Below, piece by piece: positions 14,758-22,575 of a DNA stretch of 64,000 bases. Position numbers and translations under genes: made by a program. The notes beneath the pieces are model-generated. The model was not told the DNA's origin and did no database searches. It saw nothing but the letters and a program-made list of their open reading frames with translations. The stretch covers positions 62,001 to 126,000 of the forward strand of contig JBKHXK010000001.1 of assembly GCA_046566065.1 (NCBI GenBank), given 5' to 3'. This stretch comes from MB1-2 sp046566065. GTDB taxonomy: Bacteria > Actinomycetota > CADDZG01 > WHSQ01. The stretch's first letter is position 1. Each line of letters opens with the position of its first letter.

Positions 14758-16103
14758 CAGTTCTCCTCCCTGCGGAAACGGCGGATGTTCAGGATCATGA
14801 TCGGGATCACCAACAGGAAGATCAGGACGGCGATCACGCTCCCCACCCCGTACTGACGGCTGGTGAACGCCGTCCTGTACATCTCGAGCGCGATCACGTT
14901 CGCCTCGTCCTGGCTGGCTCCGGGAGCCATGAAGATGATGTCGAAGATCTTCAAGACGTTGATGACCATCGTCACGAACACCACCCCCAGCACCGGCGCG
15001 AGGAGCGGAAGGGTCACGTAACGGAACGTCTGCCATTCGTTCGCGCCATCCACGCGCGCTGCTTCCAATACGTCGCGAGGTAAAGCTGCCAAACCGGCGC
15101 CGATGACCACGAGGGCGAACCCACCCCACATCCAGCAGAACGCGGCGATGATCGACGGCGTCACGAGATCTGCCGCGAGCCACCGGATCCCGGTGAACCC
15201 CTCGGAGAACGTGGAGGCCGCCACTCGCGGGGTGAAGGCCTCGCCCGACAGACCATCGAAGACCACCGATCCGTCCGGCCCCGTCACTCCCGATGCCACC
15301 ACCGATCCGGAGGAGTCCAGGACCTCCACCTCCGCACCCGGAAGCCCCATCTCACCCTGCTCGATGACGCCGGGCTTCCCGCCGCCGGGCTTGAAGTCTC
15401 TCCACACCACGACCGCGAGAGCGCCACCCCCCACCTCCGGCTGAGCGGCCTGCACCGCGTCTGCGGGCACGTCCGCCTCGGTTATGGCGGTCAGTCCGAT
15501 CAGAGCGGCCTCGCCCGGCCCGATCGGTTGGTTCAATGTCACCGCACCCGAACGGTCCTTCGTAGCAACCCCCTCGGGAAGCACGGTCGCGGTCGGATAC
15601 GCCCCCGCTCCGCCCGTCACGTTGACCACCTTGGCGATCGCAGCATTGATCAATCCCTGCGTCGGGGACGGTTCGTACATCAACCTCCAGATGACACCGG
15701 TTGCGAGGAAGGAGATCGCCATCGGCATGAACACGATGATCTTGATCGCGGTCGCATACCGCACCCGCTCGGTGAGGATCGCGAACATCAGGCCGAGGCT
15801 GGTGATGATCGCGGGCGCGCTCAGCACCCAGATCGCATTGTTCTTGAGCGCGGTGATGATCGTGTCGCTCTGAGCAGCGCGACGGTAATTCTCGAGACCC
15901 ACCCAAGCGCGCGATGTGTCGTGCTGGAAGCTCTGCGCCAGGGTGTCGATCGTGGGATAGACGACGATGGCCCCGAGGAGGAACAGGGCCGGGAGCAAGA
16001 AGAGAAAGGCGAGCCATCTCTTCGCAGCCCCGGGAGGCCGCTGCATCTCCATCTTCACCCGCGGACCGACAGCAGGTCGTACGTCCGCAGCCGTGCTGGC
16101 CAT
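14757..16103 (-). CDS. Carbohydrate ABC transporter permease, MalF type, with extra extracytoplasmic domain
   Basis: A 448-residue permease, longer than the usual ~300 of this family. N-terminal helices (about 31-50, 90-140) and the C-terminal core with the EAA loop (DVLEAARVDGANEWQTF, near 344-360) are normal. The extra length is one insert at about residues 160-305, predicted outside the cytoplasm. Its second half (AEVEVLDSSGSVVASG, then TGPDGSVVFDGL) reads like a Cna-B/carboxypeptidase-regulatory-type beta sandwich. E. coli MalF also has a periplasmic P2 loop that contacts the binding protein, so a similar docking role is plausible. The gene is 19 nt after the binding-protein gene and overlaps the MalG gene. 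Confidence 0.93.
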   Translation of the reverse strand: MASTAADVRPAVGPRVKMEMQRPPGAAKRWLAFLFLLPALFLLGAIVVYPTIDTLAQSFQHDTSRAWVGLENYRRAAQSDTIITALKNNAIWVLSAPAIITSLGLMFAILTERVRYATAIKIIVFMPMAISFLATGVIWRLMYEPSPTQGLINAAIAKVVNVTGGAGAYPTATVLPEGVATKDRSGAVTLNQPIGPGEAALIGLTAITEADVPADAVQAAQPEVGGGALAVVVWRDFKPGGGKPGVIEQGEMGLPGAEVEVLDSSGSVVASGVTGPDGSVVFDGLSGEAFTPRVAASTFSEGFTGIRWLAADLVTPSIIAAFCWMWGGFALVVIGAGLAALPRDVLEAARVDGANEWQTFRYVTLPLLAPVLGVVFVTMVINVLKIFDIIFMAPGASQDEANVIALEMYRTAFTSRQYGVGSVIAVLIFLLVIPIMILNIRRFRREEN

Positions 16104-16122
16104 CGTCGCCTACCCCGATCTC

Positions 16123-17430
16123 TTAGAAAGCCTTCTTAGCGTCTTTCTCCAAGGCTGCCGCCGCGGCCTCTGGGTCGTCCGGGTTCTGCAGGAAGTCCTG
16201 GAACCTGAGGAAGAGCCCCTTGCCCACGGTGCCTCCGAACTCGGCGGGCTGCAGATCGGAGAGGTCGAATCGGAACGTCTCTGCACCCGCGACCGCCTCC
16301 GCGGAACGCCGGGTCAGATCATCCGGGTAAACCGAGGTGTCGAGAGACTGGTTCGGTGACGTGAAGCCTCCCTTGGCCGCCCATACCTCGGCAGCTTCGG
16401 GGGTTGCGAGATAGGCCAACAGCTCCTGCGCTGCCTCGTTGTCGCTCAGAGCAACCGCCACGTCTCCTCCGCCAACCACCGCCGCACCGGCATCACCGAT
16501 CTGCGGGAAGTTGAAGAAGTCGTAGTCCCCTTCCTTCGCATTCGTCTCGCCGGTGATCACGCCGGCGACGAAGTCACCTTCGTAAACCGTCGCTGCCTTG
16601 GGCGGATCTGAGAACACGTTCTGAACCGACGTCGGGAAGTCGGTCTGCAGCGCACCGGCGGTGCCTCCGGCCAGGTTGGCCTCGTCGCCGACCAGTTGCG
16701 CGAAGACCTCCAGGGCCTCGATCACGCTCGGATCGGTCCATGGGATCTCGTGGTTGGCAAGCTGGTCGTACTTCTCCGGGCCGGCGGTCTGGATGTAGAT
16801 GTTCTCGAACCAGTCCGTCAGGGTCCATCCGTCGCCTCCGCCGATGGACACGAAGGGCGTACCCGATGCGTTCACCGTCTTTGCCGTCTCGAGCATCTCG
16901 TCCCATGTGGTGGGAGGCTCGACGCCGGCTTGCTCGAAGACCGCCGTGTTGTACCACCAGGTGGACTTGTTGGCCGCCTTGAAGTAGACGCCGTAGAGCT
17001 CGCCGTCGACCGATCCGAGGTCGAGCCAGTCGGCCGCGTAGTGCTCCTCCATCGCCGCGCGCACGTCGTCGTTCGCCGGGGTGAGCGACCCCTCCGCAGC
17101 AAGATCTCTCAGAAGACCCGCTTGCGGGAGCATGGCAACGTCCGGCGGGTTACCACCCTCGATCTGGGTTCCGAGGTAGGCGCCGACATCGTCACCGGTG
17201 GACTTGTAGGTCGTCTCGATGCCGGTTTCTTCGGTGAAGGCGTCGAGCACCGCTTCGAAGTTCTCTTGCTCACCGCCCGTCCAAACCGCCGCTACGTTGA
17301 TCTCCCCACCACCGCCGCCGCCTTCGCCGTCTCCCTCGTCGTCACCGGTGCCGACCTCTCCTCCACCGCACGCGGCGAGCACCAACATCGACGCGAAGAG
17401 CAGCGCCCACAGTCGCTTACTTTGCAACAC
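16123..17430 (-). CDS. Extracellular sugar-binding lipoprotein of ABC transporter
   Basis: A 435-residue family-1 solute-binding protein. The signal peptide ends in lipobox LVLAACGGG, followed by a Gly/Asp/Glu linker. The body has the features of MalE-like proteins: VWTGGEQENFEAVLDAF near the N-terminus, NPPDVAMLPQAGLLRDLA, the hinge stretch WYNTAVFEQAGVEPPTTWDEM and repeated tryptophans that usually line a sugar site. Together with the two permeases and the ATPase it forms an importer. Its resemblance to alpha-glucoside/oligosaccharide systems is general; the ligand cannot be named. Confidence 0.93.
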   Translation of the reverse strand: MLQSKRLWALLFASMLVLAACGGGEVGTGDDEGDGEGGGGGGEINVAAVWTGGEQENFEAVLDAFTEETGIETTYKSTGDDVGAYLGTQIEGGNPPDVAMLPQAGLLRDLAAEGSLTPANDDVRAAMEEHYAADWLDLGSVDGELYGVYFKAANKSTWWYNTAVFEQAGVEPPTTWDEMLETAKTVNASGTPFVSIGGGDGWTLTDWFENIYIQTAGPEKYDQLANHEIPWTDPSVIEALEVFAQLVGDEANLAGGTAGALQTDFPTSVQNVFSDPPKAATVYEGDFVAGVITGETNAKEGDYDFFNFPQIGDAGAAVVGGGDVAVALSDNEAAQELLAYLATPEAAEVWAAKGGFTSPNQSLDTSVYPDDLTRRSAEAVAGAETFRFDLSDLQPAEFGGTVGKGLFLRFQDFLQNPDDPEAAAAALEKDAKKAF

Positions 17431-17453
17431 AACCCCCTCCTTCGTGTTCCGAC

Positions 17454-18653
17454 CTACCTGTCGCCGTAGATCCCGTGTCCGGTTCCTGGATCGAAGAAAT
17501 GCAGTTGAGTGGTGTCGATCTTGAGTTGCACCTCGTCTCCTCGCGACACCTGAGATTTCGGATCGACCTCGGCCACGAACGCCGTGGTCTCCTCGCCAGA
17601 GGAGCCCAACTCGACGGCTCCGGCATCCTCGGCCAGCTCCTTCATCTCCTCGGTGCGAACGGGCGGTGCGTCAACCTGGAAATGGAGAAGCGTCTGCGTG
17701 CCCAGGGCCTCCACGAGGTCGACGCGTGCCCTAAGCGCCCCCGAGTCGGTGGAGCCGGCGAACGCGGCGTCCTCGAAGTCCTGTGGGCGCACGCCGACGA
17801 TGACCTCTTTATCGAAGAACGGCTCCAATCCGGGTCTGGTGGCTATCGTCTCCTGCGAGATCTCGACCCGCTGAGACCCCAACGAGACGGCCGCTCCGGA
17901 GCCCGTGCGCTCGAGGGTGGATGCCACGAAGTTCATCGCCGGGCTCCCGATGAAGCCCGCCACGAAGAGGTTCACCGGCCTGGCGAAGAGCTCTTTCGGG
18001 GAACCGACCTGTTGCAACTCTCCTTTGCGGAGAACCGCCACCCTGTCCCCCATGGTCATCGCTTCCACCTGGTCGTGGGTCACGTAGATCGTCGTCACAT
18101 CCAGATCGGCTTGGATGCGCGCTATCTCCGAGCGCATCTGCACGCGCAGCTTGGCGTCGAGGTTCGACAGGGGCTCGTCCATCAAGAAGGCCTGGGGCTC
18201 TCGCACGATCGCCCGCCCCATGGCCACCCGCTGTCGTTGTCCGCCCGAAAGAGCGCGTGGTTTGCGATCCAGGAATTCTTCGAGACCGAGGATCTTGGCG
18301 GCCTTCTCGACCCGCTGGTCCATGTCCGACCTGTCGACCTTCGCCAGCTTCAATCCGAACGCCATGTTGTCGCGAACGCTCATGTGCGGATAGAGGGCGT
18401 AGTTCTGGAAGACCATGGCGATGTCTCGATCCTTGGGAGGCATGTCGTTCACGACCCGGTCCCCGATGCGGATCTCGCCATCGCTGATGGCTTCCAGGCC
18501 GGCGATCATCCTCAGGGCGGTCGACTTACCGCACCCAGACGGGCCCACGAAGACCATGAACTCGCCGTCTTCGATCGAAAGGTCTAATTGATTCACCGCG
18601 GGAGATCCCGACGCGTACCGTTTCGTCACCTTGTCCAAGACGATCTGCGCCAC
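17454..18653 (-). CDS. ABC transporter ATP-binding protein, MsmK/UgpC type
   Basis: A 399-residue ATPase that energises sugar import. Walker A is GPSGCGKST, the signature is LSGGQRQRVAMGRA, Walker B is QAFLMDEPLSNLDAKL and the switch histidine is in IYVTHDQVEAMTMGD. The C-terminal ~150 residues form the MOI/TOBE-type regulatory domain of the MalK/UgpC group. The start is GTG 18653, with a purine-rich AAAGGGGGG upstream; the longer frame upstream has no homology. ATPases of this group can serve several importers. Confidence 0.95.
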   Translation of the reverse strand: MAQIVLDKVTKRYASGSPAVNQLDLSIEDGEFMVFVGPSGCGKSTALRMIAGLEAISDGEIRIGDRVVNDMPPKDRDIAMVFQNYALYPHMSVRDNMAFGLKLAKVDRSDMDQRVEKAAKILGLEEFLDRKPRALSGGQRQRVAMGRAIVREPQAFLMDEPLSNLDAKLRVQMRSEIARIQADLDVTTIYVTHDQVEAMTMGDRVAVLRKGELQQVGSPKELFARPVNLFVAGFIGSPAMNFVASTLERTGSGAAVSLGSQRVEISQETIATRPGLEPFFDKEVIVGVRPQDFEDAAFAGSTDSGALRARVDLVEALGTQTLLHFQVDAPPVRTEEMKELAEDAGAVELGSSGEETTAFVAEVDPKSQVSRGDEVQLKIDTTQLHFFDPGTGHGIYGDR

Positions 18654-18717
18654 GCAACCCCCCCTTTCTTCGCGGGCGACCTTACCCGAACCAGCTGTAC
18701 ACCACTCCTGCCACTTA

Positions 18718-19557
18718 CTACAGGAGGCTGGCATCGAGCTGCGCATCGAAGGGTCCGCGGCCTGTCACGACGGCCGCTCCGCACCGTGCCGCCAACTCCA
18801 GGGCGCCCGTCACGTCCATCCCGGCCCCCAGGGCGAAGGACAATCCTGCCGCGAAGCTGTCGCCCGCTCCATAGCGATCGATCACCGGGCCGGGAGGGGT
18901 CGCGGGGGCGTAGCGACCTTCGACGCCCTCGTCGGTGATGAAGGTTCCGCCGCGCTCGCCCTCGGTCCTCACCACCAGGTTGGGGGCGGGATCCAACGCG
19001 TTCGGCGGATACGTCTCCGACGGATCGTTCGAGCTTCCGACAACGGCATCTAGCCGCACGGCCGATCCCATCAACAGGTCCAGGATGCGCGAGGTGGCGA
19101 CGACAACGCGGGCCCGCCGCGCCGCGTGCAGGGCGTCGACGTCGGCCGCGGTCACATACACCGCGTCCGCGTCCGAGAGAAGTTCCCAGGGAAGGTCATC
19201 GGAAGCCATCGGAGCGAGCCGGTCGCCCAGGACCGTGATCGCGCGCTCACCATCTCTATCGAGATGGGTCACCGCCCGACGCATCGGTTCTCGGCGAAAG
19301 GTCGCATGGACGGTGACGCCCAGAGACCGGAGCTGGTCCGCGGCACGGTGGCCGAGCTCGTCGTCTCCCAGCGCGGTGAAGAAGTCGCAGTTCCCCGCCA
19401 GCCTGGCCAGCTGCACGGCAGCGCCGGCGCCGCCCCCGCCCGCCGTCTCCCACCAGTCGGACGCGTGCAGGATCTCTCCGCGAGCCGGGACGCGAGCGAC
19501 CCGCATGAAGGTCACCCACTCGACATGGCCGACGACCGCTGCTCTCACCGACGACAC
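18718..19557 (-). CDS. PfkB-family carbohydrate kinase
   Basis: A 279-residue ribokinase-like sugar kinase. Near the N-terminus the substrate-side glycines are in ETAGGGGAGAAVQLARLAG, and the C-terminal PfkB signature is DRYGAGDSFAAGLSFALG with the catalytic aspartate. The N-terminus (AAVVGHVEWVTFMRVARVP) matches a subgroup of actinobacterial PfkB proteins of undefined substrate. It is first in the minus-strand run before the ABC genes, 64 nt from the ATPase gene, so it likely phosphorylates the imported sugar or its breakdown product. The start is GTG 19557; the metallopeptidase stop lies 12 nt upstream. Confidence 0.88.
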   Translation of the reverse strand: MSSVRAAVVGHVEWVTFMRVARVPARGEILHASDWWETAGGGGAGAAVQLARLAGNCDFFTALGDDELGHRAADQLRSLGVTVHATFRREPMRRAVTHLDRDGERAITVLGDRLAPMASDDLPWELLSDADAVYVTAADVDALHAARRARVVVATSRILDLLMGSAVRLDAVVGSSNDPSETYPPNALDPAPNLVVRTEGERGGTFITDEGVEGRYAPATPPGPVIDRYGAGDSFAAGLSFALGAGMDVTGALELAARCGAAVVTGRGPFDAQLDASLL

Positions 19558-19569
19558 GATCGCCTCGCG

Positions 19570-20442
19570 TTAGAGAGCGTCGGCGGCGAAGGTGTCGCAG
19601 GCGTTCGGGTCCCCATCTTCGAAGCCCGTTTGGAACCAGCGCATCCTCTGCTCGGAGGAGCCGTGCGTCCACGTCTCTTTGTCCACCCTCCCCGTAGCTT
19701 CCTTCTGCAGGCGGTCGTCCCCAACCGCAGCCGCCGCGCCGAGTCCCTCTTCCAGGTCCCCCTCTTCGAGGTCATCGCGCTGGAAGACCGTGAAGGCCCA
19801 CACGCCGGAGAGACAGTCGGCCTGGAGCTCCAGGCGGATGGACATCTCGTTGCGCTCGGATGAGCCCGCGTTCTGAACGCGTTCGTTCAAGCCGAGGAGG
19901 TTCTGCACGTGATGGGCGACCTCGTGAGCGATGACGTACGCCTGAGCGAAGTCGCCGGGAGCCCCGTACTGGTCACGGAGGTCCCTGAAGAAATCCAAAT
20001 CGATGTAGATCCGTTGGTCCGGCGGGCAGTAGTGCGGGCCGATCTGCTCCGTGGCCCCTCCGCAGCCCGACTGCGTCGCCGCTTCGAACAACACGAGCTC
20101 GGCCCGCTCGTAGCGTTTGTCGGACTGCTCGAACGTGTCTTGCCAGAAGTCCTGGACGTCAGCCTGCACGTAGTCCACGAAGTCCACCAAGCGCGCGTCC
20201 GGGTCCGCCTCGGGCGGCAAGGGGTCTGCACCTGGATCGCCTTGGGCGGAACCGAGATCCTCGAGCACGGAGCCGCCGCCACCGTCGAACAGGTTGCCGC
20301 CGAGGAAGATCATCAACCCCAGGATAAGGAGGCCGGGAAGGCCCATGCGGGCGATCGGCAAGCCGCCGAGTCCTCCGCCCGAAGGGCGCGCTCCGCGCCT
20401 GTCGATCAGATCGCCGCTCCTGGGCCTGCGTCGCCACTTCAT
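19570..20442 (-). CDS. Membrane-anchored neutral zinc metallopeptidase (YpfJ type)
   Basis: A 290-residue protein of the putative neutral zinc metallopeptidase family (PF04228). A basic N-terminus, one membrane anchor (about 30-50) and an acidic linker precede the catalytic domain. The zinc motif is HEVAHH in AYVIAHEVAHHVQNLLG, and the family's RxExQADCLSGVWA-type segment is present as RLELQADCLSGVW. C-terminal WTHGSSEQRMRWFQTGFEDG is also characteristic. The substrate is unknown. The PfkB kinase gene follows after 12 nt, but a functional link is not evident. Confidence 0.92.
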   Translation of the reverse strand: MKWRRRPRSGDLIDRRGARPSGGGLGGLPIARMGLPGLLILGLMIFLGGNLFDGGGGSVLEDLGSAQGDPGADPLPPEADPDARLVDFVDYVQADVQDFWQDTFEQSDKRYERAELVLFEAATQSGCGGATEQIGPHYCPPDQRIYIDLDFFRDLRDQYGAPGDFAQAYVIAHEVAHHVQNLLGLNERVQNAGSSERNEMSIRLELQADCLSGVWAFTVFQRDDLEEGDLEEGLGAAAAVGDDRLQKEATGRVDKETWTHGSSEQRMRWFQTGFEDGDPNACDTFAADAL

Positions 20443-20496
20443 CGCGCTCTCCTAGGTCTCTTCCTTCCGAGGGACCGTTACCCGACGAAGGGTGCA

Positions 20497-21195
20497 TCAC
20501 ACCTGCTCGGCGACTCCCAGGGTCTTGCAGGTAGGAGAGGTCTCGACCGCATCCTTCTCGGGGAACGTACCGAGTACGTGATCACCGGCGTGCATCGTGA
20601 CACCGAACCAGTACTTCTCGTTCTTGAAATGGTGGAGGCGATGAGCCCTCCAGATATAGCGATAGAGCCGCGAGCGCGGCTTGTAACGCGAATGGATCAG
20701 ATAGTGCGTCCACTCGTATACGAGAAGGATGCTGAATCCGGTCACCATGGTCGTGGCAGCCAGCTGCAGAGTCGGCATGATCAGCAGATAGAGCAGCACG
20801 CTGGCGGGGATGACCTGCACCAACACGGGGAAGGGGATGAAGATCCACTCCGTCTTGCGTGGATCCTTGTGATGGGCACGATGTTTGCGGGACACGAGTG
20901 GGTCGACCTTCCGTCCGAACAGCTCCTTCGGTTTCCAGTGAAGGATGAAGACGTGGATCATCCATTCGATGAAGGGCTGCAGCGCGATGAACCCGGCGAC
21001 GACGGCAAGGTCACCCCACCCCCAGCCACCCAAAGGGATCCGCAGAGCCACAGCCAGCAGCAGCGAGACCGCGATCACGCGGGGGTTGGTCTGCGACCAG
21101 AAGAACCGCCACTCGTCGCGCAATGTGGTTACGCCCGAACCGGCAGCCCCATCGGTGGTTCCGGTCTCCCGACCGCCCACAACGATGGACCCCAT
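20497..21195 (-). CDS. Fatty acid hydroxylase / sterol desaturase family protein
   Basis: A 232-residue integral membrane di-iron oxygenase. The eight-histidine pattern of the family is visible: HVFILH, HRAHH, HYLIHS, HRLHH and HAGDH. Four or so hydrophobic helices hold these boxes. Such enzymes hydroxylate or desaturate fatty acids, sterols or carotenoids; in bacteria carotenoid or sphingolipid-like lipids are options. AGGAGG precedes ATG 21195. It is on the same strand as, and 54 nt upstream of, the zinc metallopeptidase gene. Confidence 0.9.
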   Translation of the reverse strand: MGSIVVGGRETGTTDGAAGSGVTTLRDEWRFFWSQTNPRVIAVSLLLAVALRIPLGGWGWGDLAVVAGFIALQPFIEWMIHVFILHWKPKELFGRKVDPLVSRKHRAHHKDPRKTEWIFIPFPVLVQVIPASVLLYLLIMPTLQLAATTMVTGFSILLVYEWTHYLIHSRYKPRSRLYRYIWRAHRLHHFKNEKYWFGVTMHAGDHVLGTFPEKDAVETSPTCKTLGVAEQV

Positions 21196-21296
21196 GGCTC
21201 CTCCTAGCGGCTAACGGCTCCTCGTCCCCCCGGACCCGACGAGGAGCGTATTCCAACCACGTCGGGCGGTACGGGAGGACCAGGCAGATCGGCCTT

Positions 21297-21914
21297 CTAG
21301 GGCTTCTTCGATCCTTTATCCGCCGGCGGACCGGCGTGAGCGGGCGGTCCCGCGTCGGGGGCCGGAGCCTGCTGCGCCTCGGTGTCCTCGACCTCTGGAG
21401 ATTCCTCGGTGTCCTCTGAGTGCTGGGACTTCGGCTCGGGCTTCGAGGCCTTCTCCGGCTTGGGGGCTCGCTCGGCCTTCGGCGGTTTCGGCGCCTTCAC
21501 CGGCTTGCTCGACACCCCCGCGGCTGCAGCAGCGATAGCCGCGTCGCATGCCGCCTGGGCGCTTTCGACCGTCGCCTCCTTGTCCCGAGCGACCGAGCTG
21601 ACCAGTTGGCCCTTAGCGCGGCCCTTCAGGTCACAGTGAGCGGCGGTTGAGACGGCCTTGCCGTGGTTGTCGGCTTTCTCGTCGCCCTCGTCCGAGCCCT
21701 CCTGGTCATCGTCGACGGAGACGGTCGCGTCCACAGTGTCCGTCTCGGGGGTTGGCTCCACCTCGATGACCTCGGGGTCGCCGTCTTCGACGAGCTCGGC
21801 CACGGTCGACGGCTCCTCGTCCGGGGAGAAGGCAGAGGTGGGGAGAGCCAGAGCGGCACCCGCCCAGAGGACCATGAACGCGACCGCGCTGGCGATCGAC
21901 TTGAGGTTTCGCAT
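21297..21914 (-). CDS. Secreted low-complexity protein under c-di-GMP riboswitch
   Basis: A 205-residue protein of no recognised family. A signal peptide (RNLKSIASAVAFMVLWAGAALA) is followed by an acidic stretch (about 25-85, rich in Glu/Asp/Pro/Val), a central part with two cysteines (AAHCDLKGRAKG ... AQAACDAAIAAAAAG) and a Lys/Pro/Ala-rich tail of about 80 residues ending in KGSKKP. Opposite charges in the two disordered parts suggest an extended wall- or matrix-associated protein. I chose ATG 21914 because AAAGGAG lies 6 nt upstream and the signal peptide starts there. The leader carries a class I c-di-GMP aptamer, so expression should respond to c-di-GMP. Confidence 0.75.
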   Translation of the reverse strand: MRNLKSIASAVAFMVLWAGAALALPTSAFSPDEEPSTVAELVEDGDPEVIEVEPTPETDTVDATVSVDDDQEGSDEGDEKADNHGKAVSTAAHCDLKGRAKGQLVSSVARDKEATVESAQAACDAAIAAAAAGVSSKPVKAPKPPKAERAPKPEKASKPEPKSQHSEDTEESPEVEDTEAQQAPAPDAGPPAHAGPPADKGSKKP

Positions 21915-21929
21915 CACTGTCTCCTTTCG

Positions 21930-22010
21930 GCGGCTGGGCTGCCTCAACTCGAGGCCCCTGGCTTTGCGTCCCTGCGTCGCCGCAGGTTTGCCTGTTCGTG
22001 GAGCTTTGCT
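21930..22010 (-). promoter_or_regulatory. Cyclic-di-GMP-I (GEMM-I) riboswitch
   Basis: Read on the minus strand, the leader contains GGC-AAA-CCUGCG, a GCGA tetraloop, CGCAGG and then GACGCAAAGCC. This matches the class I c-di-GMP aptamer: the AAA bulge, a 6-bp stem capped by a GNRA loop and the invariant GACGCAAAGCC segment. A second hairpin (GCCUC ... GAGGC flanked by GGG/CCC, 21937-21958) supplies the tetraloop-receptor arm. The aptamer ends only a few bases before the ribosome-binding site AAAGGAG (21921-21927), so control of translation initiation is more likely than a separate terminator. Aptamer limits are approximate. Confidence 0.9.
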
Positions 22011-22034
22011 GGTTGTTGTTTCGGCTACGTGTCT

Positions 22035-22052
22035 CTAGTCCTTTAGGACTAG
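22035..22052. repeat. Perfect 8-bp inverted repeat before riboswitch
   Basis: CTAGTCCT-TT-AGGACTAG is a perfect 18-nt inverted repeat adjoining the stop codon of the SRPBCC gene and about 25 nt upstream of the riboswitch aptamer. It has no U-rich tail, so it is a weak terminator candidate; it could equally be an operator for the riboswitch-controlled gene. Confidence 0.5.
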
Positions 22053-22514
22053 TTATCTCTTCTCCAGGTGACTCCGGAAGCCGCGCAGGGCGACCTCCAC
22101 CGCCCACCGTTGGGCCCACATCAGAACCGGCCTGGCCACGAGGATCCCGGCCCGGATCCGCGGGTTCGCCAGCTCGACATCCCAGCGCACCTCGACTGAG
22201 GTCCGCTCTCCTCGGGGTTCCAGCTCCAGACTGGCCGTGCCTCGGAGGTCGCCGGCGACCACCCCCGCGATCGAACGAGCAGGATCCGAGCGGATCACCT
22301 CCACGCTTACATGCATCTTGTAGGGAACGGGAGGGTCCACCGTGAACGCGATCACTGAGCCCGGGGCCAGGGCCCGGCCCTCCAACCGGACTCCCTTCAT
22401 CCACGGCCACCAGCGTTCGAACATGTCGACCCGCCGAAGCTCTGCCCAGAGGAGATCGGGAGAAGCATCGAACGAGTGGGTGCCCCTGTACGAGACATCG
22501 AAGAGGGATCCCAC
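22053..22514 (-). CDS. SRPBCC / polyketide-cyclase-like protein
   Basis: A 153-residue START/SRPBCC-fold protein. It begins SYRGTHSFDASPDLLWAELRR, contains the typical WWPWMKGVRLEG and ends in a long amphipathic helix (WAVEVALRGFRSHLEKR). The helix-grip fold makes a hydrophobic cavity, but no catalytic residues are evident. GTG 22514 is the first in-frame start that does not run into the divergent PAS gene; longer N-terminal extensions look non-homologous. Ligand unknown. Confidence 0.78.
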   Translation of the reverse strand: MGSLFDVSYRGTHSFDASPDLLWAELRRVDMFERWWPWMKGVRLEGRALAPGSVIAFTVDPPVPYKMHVSVEVIRSDPARSIAGVVAGDLRGTASLELEPRGERTSVEVRWDVELANPRIRAGILVARPVLMWAQRWAVEVALRGFRSHLEKR

Positions 22515-22575
22515 GCCGGTCAGCCTAGGGCCGAACCCGATTGCTGGGTGGCACCGAGAGGGACACAATGACGAC

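Noticed and set aside
22035..22052. Terminator for the SRPBCC gene
   Set aside because: The perfect 8-bp stem lacks a U-run and has a 2-nt loop, too tight for an RNA hairpin without losing pairs; kept only as an inverted repeat.
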